A DNA stretch of 8,402 bases from Clostridia bacterium (GTDB lineage: Bacteria > Bacillota > Clostridia > Christensenellales > UBA1242), in assembly GCA_017456465.1 (NCBI GenBank), contig JAFTJJ010000065.1:1-8402 (forward strand), given 5' to 3'. Shown here one piece after another: positions 1 to 5,374 of this stretch (its first letter is position 1; every line of letters starts with the position of its first letter). The position numbers were made by a program, and so were the translations under genes. The notes beneath the pieces were generated by a model. It did no database searches and was not told the origin of the DNA. It saw nothing but the letters and a program-made list of their open reading frames with translations.

Positions 1-365
1 ATGGTGTTGAAGTTCGTGAAAGAGAATCAGGTTGGTGGGCTGTAGGTGCGTCAGTAAATCAACCAATCCCTGGTCAAAATAATGGCGGATACCCTGGTGG
101 GGATTATGAAGGTGGAGAGCCTGGTGTAATGCCTGGTCAGCCTGAATATTCAGAAGAAGGAAATGTTCATTATGCTGCTTCTTATGATGAATTAATGGAA
201 CACTTTAATGGTATTTATAATGGATCAGAAGGATATGCAGTAAACGATAAAATCCAACTTGTCAACAATATTGTTTGTTCAACATCAGACAGAGAAGATA
301 TTGAATGGGCAATTGATGAAAAGATTATTGATCTTGCTGGATATGAAATTACTTTCCAAGATTAA
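1..365 (+). CDS. C-terminal end of a probable surface / beta-helix protein (5' truncated)
   Basis: The frame is open from the first full codon at position 3 to the TAA at 363-365, so about 121 C-terminal residues are visible and the start lies before the window. The first visible part is a Gly/Pro/Asn/Glu-rich linker with the motif PGQ twice. It is followed by a folded segment beginning near ASYDELMEHF. That segment contains a DKIQLVNNIV strand and ends with IIDLAGYEITFQD, which resembles the DLNGHTI turn at the N-cap of bacterial right-handed beta-helix proteins. That family resemblance is from memory of the pattern, not from a search. No membrane anchor, LPXTG motif or basic tail is seen at the C-terminus. 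The ATG at 129 is internal, because the same frame continues upstream without a stop. The gene converges with the minus-strand operon, and a terminator lies 40 nt after its stop. A cell-surface role is inferred. Confidence 0.8.
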   Translation, partial: GVEVRERESGWWAVGASVNQPIPGQNNGGYPGGDYEGGEPGVMPGQPEYSEEGNVHYAASYDELMEHFNGIYNGSEGYAVNDKIQLVNNIVCSTSDREDIEWAIDEKIIDLAGYEITFQD

Positions 366-405
366 GTCAACAGACTAATGCCTAATTAAGAACAATACAC
401 AATAT

Positions 406-445
406 AAAAAGAAAGACTCAACGAAAATGTTGGGTCTTTCTTTTT
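406..445. terminator. Bidirectional intrinsic terminator between convergent genes
   Basis: A 17-bp stem pairs 406-422 with 429-445, with one G-T wobble and a 6-nt loop (423-428). Its core is AAAGACTCAAC / GTTGGGTCTTT. It has an A-run on the left and a T-rich tail (TTTTTATTTATTTT) on the right, so it can stop transcription from the truncated gene (+) and from the five-gene operon (-), whose last stop codon is at 494. Confidence 0.9.
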
Positions 446-493
446 ATTTATTTTGCAACAGGAGTTATGTTCGTTTTGTTGGTGAACAAGGGG

Positions 494-1228
494 TTATGCT
501 TGGAACTCTCCGGTTGAAGCAGTAATTGTTTCAAGTGATTTTTTGAATGATTCTTTATTAATTTTTTCACCAGTAACAATATTTGTTGAAAACAAGTCAA
601 GGGCGAGTTCTTTGACATAGGCTTGTATTTTTGAGTGGTAGTTTTTGAAATTATAGAGTTCTTGAAGATACTCGTTTTGAGCTGAAATCAAGTGTTGGAA
701 GTACATGAATTGGTTGTCTGCGTTGAGGTATTTTTCAAGGCTATTTTGTTTTGTGTTGTAGTCATCCATGAGACCAGAAAGGACGTTCATATGCATTTCG
801 AATTCTGTTTTTTCTTGGTCAACGAGTGTGATTTGTTCGTTTAAGTGTTTGAGAATTGTCTCGCGATGATTAAACTCGTCTTTGAGATAATCAAGTTTGA
901 AAATTGATGCCATGAAGCCAATTATTGATTTTGTGAACTGGATGCAAGATGCTGACTGTTCAAAGCATCCATACTCGCTTGCCATGCTCACAAGTGGATT
1001 TTGGGGGTTATTATCAATAAAAATCTGGACAAGACCATGATCAGAGAACAAGAACCCATACTTCTTTTTGTCTGCCATGCTTTGCAAAAAGAGGAGTTCA
1101 GTGTTTGGTTCATATTCAAGGTCAATGCCTCTTGTGATGCTGACCCTTGCGCCTTTTTCTTTGTCGCAATCCATGAAGCGCAGGAATGAAACAAGGTTGT
1201 TGGCTGTTAACTTTTCAATATATGACAT
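494..1228 (-). CDS. Paralogue 5 of the FxxxGVVN family, unknown function (last gene of operon)
   Basis: This encodes 244 aa and I do not recognise the family. Residues 1-60 form a small mixed domain ending in the strand-turn motif FSDHGLVQ (61-68). The shared helix block FTKSIIGFMASIF...DYL...NHRETILKHL follows at about 98-129. The rest is largely helical with heptad-like Leu/Ile/Met spacing (about 125-205), suggesting a coiled coil. Near the C-terminus, IVTGE (217-221) matches LVTGE in the first gene of the operon. No signal peptide or membrane helix is visible, so a cytoplasmic location is inferred. The ATG start has AAAGGAG at 1241-1247, 12 nt upstream. The start lies 34 nt behind the preceding gene, so co-transcription is expected. 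The product retains SEY (84-86), also found in paralogue 3 after the same motif. The function is unknown. Confidence 0.9.
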   Translation of the reverse strand: MSYIEKLTANNLVSFLRFMDCDKEKGARVSITRGIDLEYEPNTELLFLQSMADKKKYGFLFSDHGLVQIFIDNNPQNPLVSMASEYGCFEQSASCIQFTKSIIGFMASIFKLDYLKDEFNHRETILKHLNEQITLVDQEKTEFEMHMNVLSGLMDDYNTKQNSLEKYLNADNQFMYFQHLISAQNEYLQELYNFKNYHSKIQAYVKELALDLFSTNIVTGEKINKESFKKSLETITASTGEFQA

Positions 1229-1262
1229 AAATTATATTTTCTCCTTTATTTTTTTATGAAGA

Positions 1263-2084
1263 TCAAAGTTGGTCTTCGTCTTCATCGTAAAATTGATCAT
1301 CTGGGATGAAATCTTCAAGACCAGGGTTGTTTTCAAATTCGTATGAATAATCTTCATCTTCTTGACTTGTTTCATGAATATCTTCATTTTGATCTGGATC
1401 ATCATCAATGAAATCATCCGGTTTGTAAAATGCGATGTCAAAGTTATCATCAAATCTTGAATCAAGTGGGGCTGGTTCTTGTGGATTTCTGCCTGCTTCT
1501 TGAAGTGCAAGACGCATCATTGTGTCGTGATAGAGAGCTTCTTTGTGTTGTCTTTGGAGGTTTGTTTCAAGTGCGGTGATAATTTTCCCGAAATTTGAAA
1601 TTCTTTGTGCTGCATCATCAAACTCTGTGTCCGATAGTTCATGCAATTTCATTGTTTTCTTTGACAAATATTCTTGGAGAGTATCAATAATTTTTGCATT
1701 CTTTTTGATGACTTCAACCAAATTTTTTATGTTTTGTTCGCGATGGTCAATTTCCTCTGTGAGATAATCAGGAAAGGTTTGGCTCATAAATCTCATGAAA
1801 TATTGATTAATATGGATTGTTAATGGATTATGTTCGAGCATTTCAAACTCATCAAACTCTTCACAAACAAACATTCCTTCAAAGCCTGAGTTGACCACAC
1901 CGTGATTTGAAAATGAGTAGGTCAGCGGAATGCCTTTTGGTGGAGCGTTTGTGACTGAAAGATTGAAAAATGTTTCACCAATTTTTTGTTCAATTAATTC
2001 TGCATGGTCAAATTCGCCAAGATGAAGATCATAGCAGAGTTTGCAAATTTGGTCAGTTGTGAGGTCTTGAATAAAGTTTTTCAT
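1263..2084 (-). CDS. Paralogue 4 of the FxxxGVVN family with a long acidic tail
   Basis: This encodes 273 aa, the longest of the five. The N-terminal domain (1-57) leads into FSNHGVVN (58-65). A conserved block with FMRFMSQTF..DYLTEEIDHREQNIKNL follows at about 96-122, closely matching FM....F..DYL....NHRE in the gene downstream. Residues about 115-195 are helical and probably a coiled coil. Unlike its siblings it ends in a strongly acidic, low-complexity tail (210-273) with 27 Asp/Glu against two Arg/Lys, probably disordered. The ATG start is supported by AAAGGAG (2097-2103), 12 nt upstream. The intergenic gap to the gene before it is 44 nt. No signal peptide or membrane segment is visible. 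The family is unknown to me. The tail could mimic nucleic acid or bind basic proteins, but nothing in the sequence decides this. Confidence 0.9.
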   Translation of the reverse strand: MKNFIQDLTTDQICKLCYDLHLGEFDHAELIEQKIGETFFNLSVTNAPPKGIPLTYSFSNHGVVNSGFEGMFVCEEFDEFEMLEHNPLTIHINQYFMRFMSQTFPDYLTEEIDHREQNIKNLVEVIKKNAKIIDTLQEYLSKKTMKLHELSDTEFDDAAQRISNFGKIITALETNLQRQHKEALYHDTMMRLALQEAGRNPQEPAPLDSRFDDNFDIAFYKPDDFIDDDPDQNEDIHETSQEDEDYSYEFENNPGLEDFIPDDQFYDEDEDQL

Positions 2085-2128
2085 GTTGAGAAATGTCTCC
2101 TTTGAATTTTGAATTAATTCATTGAAAT

Positions 2129-2803
2129 TTAAGACTCTGATTGAGTTGCGTTTGCGTGTTGAGCTGATGCATGTTCATGAGCAAGAGAGAGTGCGAAATC
2201 AAGCATGCTCTTGAGATAATCATGTTTTTTCTGGAAAGTTTGAATGGCTCGTTTATTTTTGTCTGCCTGCATGAGAATGAATGCATATTCGTCTCTGAGT
2301 GATTCTGGAACGGGTGATTGGTAAGGAATTTTTTTGATTTTTTGTTCAATTTTTTCTTGCATATGGAATGTCTTTTTTGAAAGGTTGAACCAAAAAGAAA
2401 CAACCTCTGAATTGAGATCCAATTCTCTGCGCCTTGATGCGGTGGCCCTGGCGATGTAAGCTGGGCCAAAGTGATTTGCCATGAATGTCATGTGTTTTTG
2501 TGACACTGTTTTTGTTCCTGGCATTTCGAGGACGTGGGCGTACTCTGAGTGAACAGGAAGAAACGGTTTGTCGTTTGTTATGGTGTTGACAACACCAAAA
2601 TCATCAAAGAGCACTGTGATGTTGTTTTTGGTTGATGAATTATTGCCGCCTGAAACAACGATTGCAAGCAGATCAACAGGAGTTTCCTTGAGATCAACTT
2701 TTTGTGCTGGGATGAAATAAAAATCCTCAAAATTGCCGAGATTTAATTCTTTGCAAAGATTGAAAGCGAGGAGTGAATCGAATTTTTTAACAAATTGTTC
2801 CAT
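2129..2803 (-). CDS. Paralogue 3 of the FxxxGVVN family, unknown function
   Basis: This encodes 224 aa from the ATG at 2803 (MEQFVKKF). The frame stays open upstream to 2977, but that extension overlaps the preceding gene. The 2803 start has AAGGA 10 nt upstream and gives an N-terminus matching the siblings (LCKELNLGNFEDF versus LCYDLHLGEFDH in the next gene). Residues 45-64 contain an apparent loop insertion (GGNNSSTKNN), followed by FDDFGVVN (66-73), identical to the motif in the first gene. A helix block with MTFMANHFGPAYI follows (105-117), then a basic helix (RRR at 124-126) and a Lys/Gln-rich helical region to about 210. The tail is His/Ala/Ser-rich. No export signal is visible. The gene lies 28 nt after its upstream neighbour and 44 nt before the next. 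Function is unknown. Confidence 0.88.
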   Translation of the reverse strand: MEQFVKKFDSLLAFNLCKELNLGNFEDFYFIPAQKVDLKETPVDLLAIVVSGGNNSSTKNNITVLFDDFGVVNTITNDKPFLPVHSEYAHVLEMPGTKTVSQKHMTFMANHFGPAYIARATASRRRELDLNSEVVSFWFNLSKKTFHMQEKIEQKIKKIPYQSPVPESLRDEYAFILMQADKNKRAIQTFQKKHDYLKSMLDFALSLAHEHASAQHANATQSES

Positions 2804-2831
2804 AATGATGTGTTCCTTTTTTTTTGAAAAT

Positions 2832-3527
2832 TTATGACATTTCGTTTGATGTTTTTGTGTGATAAATTTTGAGCATTTGTTTTTTTGTGTCAGTGAGCCA
2901 GCGAGAGAGGTTGTTGTGATATTTATATTTTTTTTCTTCTGTTTGCCATTCTGTTTCTGGATGTTTGCGCAATTCAAGATAGATATCTGTTTTTTCTCGA
3001 AGAGTTTTTACTTCATCAGAAACATCGATGCCTTCAAGGAGTTGTTGTTTGAGTTCTGCTGACTTTTGTTGGATTTTGTGTTTGAGAGTGAAAAGTCTCG
3101 ATTTGACTCTTGATTGTTGAATCATTAGTGCTTGTCTTGCGAGTTTCATGTTTTCAAGTTGATATTTTTTTGCGTAATCATAAAAGTCGATTCCAAATTT
3201 TTCAGTCATCATTCGATAAAATGCACGAGTGAATTTGATTGCGTCATCAAAGAGTTGAGAGGCATTAAAATCGTTTGCTTCCTTAAGTAAAATGTGGGAT
3301 GGGGAGATGATGTTGACTAGCCCGCTAATGTTGAAGCATAGTGTTTCAAATTGATCTTCGCATGATGCGGAAATGTCAACCAAAAGAACACCATCATAGC
3401 GCGTTGTTGCTTGCTGAATATCCTCAGGAAAGAAGGAAACAGATTTGACGCAAACAGGATAAGGAAGATAATGATTAAATGATTGTTGGACATCTTGTTG
3501 TGTGATGGTGCTTAGTTTAAATTCCAC
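2832..3527 (-). CDS. Paralogue 2 of the FxxxGVVN family, unknown function
   Basis: This encodes 231 aa and starts with GTG, supported by AAAGGAG 8 nt upstream. It is the most diverged copy. The motif reads FNISGLVN (65-72), with Asp-Asp replaced, and follows a probable beta strand, VLLVDISA (47-54). The helix block FTRAFYRMMTEKFGIDFYDYAKKYQ lies at about 99-123. A long Lys/Gln/Leu-rich helical segment (about 124-190) is probably a coiled coil. The C-terminus is basic and contains a single EEKKYKY stretch encoded over a run of eight A. No signal peptide or membrane helix is visible. Gaps are 33 nt to the gene before and 28 nt to the gene after, which fits one transcript. Membership in the family rests on the shared order of elements more than on overall identity. 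Confidence 0.88.
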   Translation of the reverse strand: MEFKLSTITQQDVQQSFNHYLPYPVCVKSVSFFPEDIQQATTRYDGVLLVDISASCEDQFETLCFNISGLVNIISPSHILLKEANDFNASQLFDDAIKFTRAFYRMMTEKFGIDFYDYAKKYQLENMKLARQALMIQQSRVKSRLFTLKHKIQQKSAELKQQLLEGIDVSDEVKTLREKTDIYLELRKHPETEWQTEEKKYKYHNNLSRWLTDTKKQMLKIYHTKTSNEMS

Positions 3528-3560
3528 ACTGAACTATCTCCTTTTTGAGTTGAAAATTGA

Positions 3561-4298
3561 CTAACTTTGACTTTCTGGTTCGTCTTGGGGGGTTGAGTTA
3601 CTAAGAGTTTGTAGTTGTTTGTGTTTTTGTTTTTTATTGTACTTGGCATAGCGTTCAGCAGATTCTCGCAATAGAGCAAGTTTTGTGATGTTTTCAGTAT
3701 AAACGCGAATGAATGTTTCGCCTGTGACAAGTTCTGTTGCAAGTTCATGAATGCTTTCGAGGTGGGCAGCATAATTGAGATTTTGATCCAGCTCTTTTGA
3801 TTTTTTTGAAATCAAGTCAAAGACAAAGTCTGAAAAGTCATTTGACTTTGGCAATGATTCTATTTCATAAAGTAAGTTTTGGTAATGATTTTTTTGTTTT
3901 GTGATTAATTGAATTTGTGCATTGGTTTTAGAAATTGATGATCTGGTTTTATTTAAAAATTTTTGGGCATATATCTTACCAAATTTTTTAAAATTTTCTT
4001 GTAATAATGCATGTGAGAGTTTTGCAAAATTGGGGAAGATATAGAGTAGTTCTTTTTCAGAATTTTGATCTAATGCCTTGATGCCTGAAATGCTGAAGTT
4101 CACAACGCCAAAATCATCGAAAGCAAAAGTTACAACGGTTTGATCTGGTCTGGTTGCGGTGACAAATGTTGTGTTTTTGTTCAAGAAGTTTTCAGTTTTG
4201 AAATCAATCAGTTCATATTTTCCGAGTGAAAAAAGTATCCTTTTCCAATTGTTATAATTTAAATTTGCGGTAAACACGAGACTCCTCTTAAAATTCAT
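3561..4298 (-). CDS. Paralogue 1 of the FxxxGVVN family, first gene of the operon
   Basis: This encodes 245 aa from ATG 4298. FDDFGVVN is at 60-67. The helix block LSHALLQENFKKFGKIYAQKF (about 94-114) leads into a Lys/Gln/Asn-rich helical half. LVTGE (190-194) matches IVTGE in the last gene of the operon, and the tail is polar (PQDEPESQS). No export signal is visible. The start is uncertain. The ATG has no Shine-Dalgarno site and would follow a leader of only about 22 nt. A GTG seven codons in (4275-4277) has AGGAG just 4 nt before it, closer than elsewhere in this window, but gives an N-terminus length that better matches the siblings. I keep the ATG as the outer limit. The promoter at 4328-4356 reads directly into this gene. 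The function is unknown. Confidence 0.88.
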   Translation of the reverse strand: MNFKRSLVFTANLNYNNWKRILFSLGKYELIDFKTENFLNKNTTFVTATRPDQTVVTFAFDDFGVVNFSISGIKALDQNSEKELLYIFPNFAKLSHALLQENFKKFGKIYAQKFLNKTRSSISKTNAQIQLITKQKNHYQNLLYEIESLPKSNDFSDFVFDLISKKSKELDQNLNYAAHLESIHELATELVTGETFIRVYTENITKLALLRESAERYAKYNKKQKHKQLQTLSNSTPQDEPESQS

Positions 4299-4327
4299 AT
4301 AATTAACTATAAGTGATTAACATAGAC

Positions 4328-4356
4328 ATTATATCATGTGTGCGCGTGCAAATCAA
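4328..4356 (-). promoter_or_regulatory. Promoter of the five-gene minus-strand operon
   Basis: Read on the minus strand, TTGATT (4356-4351) and a perfect TATAAT (4333-4328) are separated by exactly 17 bp. Transcription would begin near 4321, about 22 nt before the first ATG. The spacer is unusual: 4335-4350 is a perfect 16-nt alternation of pyrimidine and purine, and GC-rich in an AT-rich setting. Just upstream of the -35, CAATG (4361-4365) and CATTG (4374-4378) form an inverted repeat that could be an operator. That last point is speculative. Confidence 0.75.
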
Positions 4357-4585
4357 TACCCAATGTTAAATTTCATTGAATGATTGTTGGTTTTGAATTT
4401 GGAATATCAATGTGGTTACAAACATGTGTTTTCTTTGTAATGTGATTATGTGATGTTTATGAACACCATATAATTACGATAAAACAAGGTGCAAACTGAG
4501 TTTTTAACATTGTTAATAAGTATGTTGATAACTTGATGCAAACTTTAACTCAAAAAAATATTTTTAAAAAGTTTTCAAAAAGTTC

Positions 4586-4614
4586 TTTCAAAAAAGTTAA
4601 AAATGGTATATTAT
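4586..4614 (+). promoter_or_regulatory. Possible promoter for the leader RNA of the small regulator gene
   Basis: TTTCAA (4586-4591) and TATTAT (4609-4614) are 17 bp apart. The -35 is poor and the whole area is AT-rich, so chance matches are likely. It is placed so that a transcript would begin about 10 nt before the hairpin at 4633-4681. The surrounding noncoding stretch 4299-4743 otherwise holds the operon promoter, scattered TGTGAT and TGCAAACT repeats, and A/T-rich sequence. Confidence 0.35.
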
Positions 4615-4632
4615 AGGATCATAAGGTTTTCG

Positions 4633-4681
4633 TCTGAGGCTTCTCCCCATTTTTAGCGCGCCTCTGGCGGAGACTTTTTTT
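4633..4681 (+). terminator. Leader hairpin with U-tract: attenuator or small-RNA terminator
   Basis: GTCT (4633-4636 region) with GAGGC can pair with GCCTC and AGAC (ending 4674), and is followed by seven T (4675-4681). An alternative local hairpin, CGCC-TCT-GGCG (4659-4669), shares bases with it, so two mutually exclusive folds are possible. It lies 62 nt upstream of the ribbon-helix-helix gene. It could end a short RNA, or attenuate that gene. Confidence 0.55.
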
Positions 4682-4703
4682 GAAAATAACCACTCTGATT
4701 GTT

Positions 4704-4733
4704 GGAGTGTGATAATACCCAAAAACCAAGGAG
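4704..4733 (+). promoter_or_regulatory. Extended -10 candidate and Shine-Dalgarno site of the small regulator
   Basis: TGTGATAAT (4708-4716) fits an extended -10 (TGN plus a TATAAT-like hexamer) without a good -35, and lies downstream of the leader terminator. AAGGAG (4728-4733) is placed 10 nt before the ATG at 4744 and sets the start. GGAGTGTGA (4704-4712) recurs at 5046-5054 behind the gene. The ribosome binding site is convincing and the promoter is only possible. Confidence 0.5.
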
Positions 4734-4743
4734 ATAATGTTTT

Positions 4744-4920
4744 ATGGCAAAGTTCAAAATTGATGTAAGCAAAGCAAACCGCAAGTCTGTGAACCGCAGC
4801 ATTCGTTTTGCACCTGAAACTTACGACAAACTTGCTGAACTTGCCAAAGAGAATTCAATCTCTTTTAACAAAGTTGTTGCTCAGTGCATATCTTATGCCT
4901 TGAACAATATGACCAAATAG
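4744..4920 (+). CDS. Small ribbon-helix-helix (CopG/Arc-type) DNA-binding protein
   Basis: This encodes 58 aa (MAKFKIDVSK...), ending in TAG at 4918-4920. The pattern is that of a ribbon-helix-helix domain: a basic N-terminus, a short strand VNRSIRF (16-22) that would lie in the DNA major groove, helix A from about Pro24 to Glu36, a turn NSIS (37-40), and helix B from about Phe41 to Met56. Such proteins act as dimers and often repress their own and neighbouring promoters; this is family knowledge. AAGGAG lies 10 nt before the ATG. No toxin gene is adjacent, so an antitoxin role is not supported. The gene sits between a leader hairpin and a structured trailer, divergent from the five-gene operon and upstream of the poly-G promoter, so either could be a target. 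That is inference. Confidence 0.85.
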   Translation: MAKFKIDVSKANRKSVNRSIRFAPETYDKLAELAKENSISFNKVVAQCISYALNNMTK

Positions 4921-4931
4921 TTTTGGACGTT

Positions 4932-4995
4932 ATTTCACGTAAACTACTTTAGAAATCTCAAAAAATCACTCAGTTACATACCAGGAGTATGCGTC
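4932..4995 (+). repeat. 65-bp structured repeat, copy 1
   Basis: It begins ATTTCACGTAAAC and ends near GTATGCGTC. It aligns to 5060-5124 with one gap and about 16 differences over 65 positions, most of them transitions. The apical hairpin pairs CATAC (4977-4981) with GTATG (4987-4991) around a CAGGA loop. Confidence 0.7.
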
Positions 4996-5009
4996 TGAGT
5001 GATTTTTTT
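4960..5009. terminator. Terminator of the ribbon-helix-helix gene
   Basis: AAAAAATCACTCAG (4960-4973) pairs perfectly over 14 bp with CTGAGTGATTTTTT (4995-5008). The T-run extends to 5009. The 21-nt loop carries a second small hairpin. The A-run on the left side makes it potentially bidirectional. Confidence 0.85.
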
Positions 5010-5059
5010 ATTGCTTTGTATTTCACACAATCTAACGTCCAAAACGGAGTGTGAGTGTG

Positions 5060-5124
5060 ATTTCATGTAAATCATTTCAGAAATTTAAAGTAATCCAGTC
5101 AGTTATGTACGAGGAATACGCGCC
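5060..5124 (+). repeat. 65-bp structured repeat, copy 2
   Basis: It begins ATTTCATGTAAAT and ends GCGCC, and is the diverged second copy of 4932-4995. In the apical hairpin the second base pair changes from A-T to G-C and the first from C-G to T-G, while the fifth (C-G) becomes C-A and is lost. The AGGA loop core is kept. The lower stem of copy 1 is not conserved here. Confidence 0.65.
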
Positions 5125-5126
5125 TT

Positions 5127-5203
5127 GGGCGAAAAATCGTGGTTATTTTTTCGGACTGAAAAAGTTTTTTGTTCAGTCCTTTTTTTTCTACACGTTTTTC
5201 GCC
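5127..5203 (+). other. Long-range stem enclosing a terminator hairpin
   Basis: GGGCGAAAAA (5127-5136) plus CGTG (5138-5141) can pair with CACG (5190-5193) and TTTTTCGCCC (5194-5203), giving 14 bp with one bulged T. The enclosed bases include the U-tailed hairpin 5153-5186. The region therefore looks like one multi-part structured RNA, or a remnant of one, and not a spacer. Confidence 0.5.
5153..5186 (+). terminator. Intrinsic terminator hairpin
   Basis: GGACTGAA (5153-5160) pairs with TTCAGTCC (5172-5179), followed directly by seven T (5180-5186). It lies after copy 2 of the 65-bp repeat, the same position relative to the repeat as the terminator behind copy 1. Confidence 0.75.
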
Positions 5204-5224
5204 CTGTGTTTGGCAATCAAGCGG

Positions 5225-5250
5225 AAATGGACGGCATGGCGTCCATTTTT
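5225..5250 (+). terminator. Intrinsic terminator hairpin
   Basis: AAATGGACG (5225-5233) pairs perfectly with CGTCCATTT (5240-5248) around a 6-nt loop, and the T-run reaches 5250. It carries the same TGGACG / CGTCCA core as the inverted repeat at 4921-5044. Confidence 0.65.
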
Positions 5251-5275
5251 GCCATCTTGAAGTTGATGGCTTTTT
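5251..5275 (+). terminator. Weak terminator-like hairpin
   Basis: GCCATC (5251-5256) pairs with GATGGC (5265-5270), followed by five T (5271-5275). It is immediately adjacent to the stronger hairpin at 5225-5250. Confidence 0.45.
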
Positions 5276-5320
5276 GCACGTTTTTGCAAGACATATGTTT
5301 TTGTACTGATTCTTACTTAC

Positions 5321-5344
5321 AATATTTTTGTAAAAATATTTTTT
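5321..5344 (+). terminator. AT-only hairpin with T tail
   Basis: AATATTTT (5321-5328) pairs with AAAATATT (5333-5340) around a short loop, and T follows to 5344. The stem contains no GC pair, so termination would be weak. It is the last hairpin before the poly-G promoter. Confidence 0.35.
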
Positions 5345-5374
5345 AAAATTTTTGAAAAAAGTGTGTAAAATTGC

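Larger units (their letters stand above)
4921..5044. repeat. 12-bp perfect inverted repeat bounding a 124-bp segment
   Basis: TTTTGGACGTTA (4921-4932), starting directly after the regulator's stop codon, is perfectly complementary to TAACGTCCAAAA (5033-5044). The enclosed segment contains the gene's terminator and one copy of the 65-bp repeat. The core TGGACG...CGTCCA occurs again as a hairpin at 5228-5245. The ends could be regulator binding sites, the base of one long RNA structure, or the ends of a small miniature element. No flanking target duplication is seen. Confidence 0.75.

Noticed and set aside
2817..2935. Runs of nine T (2817-2825, upstream of paralogue 3) and eight T (2928-2935, inside paralogue 2) as further phase-variation tracts
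   Set aside because: A/T runs of this length are expected in such AT-rich DNA, and both genes are intact. The first lies outside a promoter spacer and the second encodes a normal Glu-Lys stretch.
2804..2977. N-terminal extension of paralogue 3 upstream of ATG 2803
   Set aside because: It overlaps the end of the preceding gene, is low-complexity Lys/Gln/Thr sequence from another frame, and the ATG at 2803 has its own Shine-Dalgarno site and a sibling-like N-terminus.
4511..4531. DnaA-box-like TGTTAATAA and TGTTGATAA next to an AT-rich stretch, suggesting an origin
   Set aside because: They match TGTGGATAA with two and one mismatches only, in very AT-rich DNA. There is no dnaA, dnaN or replication gene and no cluster of further boxes.
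4744..5044. Toxin-antitoxin module
   Set aside because: The ribbon-helix-helix protein could be an antitoxin, but no toxin-like frame follows or precedes it; the flanks are structured noncoding DNA.
5225..5275. CRISPR or integron-type repeat array
   Set aside because: The hairpins differ in sequence and spacing, with no regular repeat-spacer pattern and no associated genes.
5051..5346. Two short plus-strand open frames (5051-5260 and 5125-5346)
   Set aside because: Both span strong terminator hairpins and Phe-rich T runs, have no ribosome binding site, and lie in the structured noncoding region.
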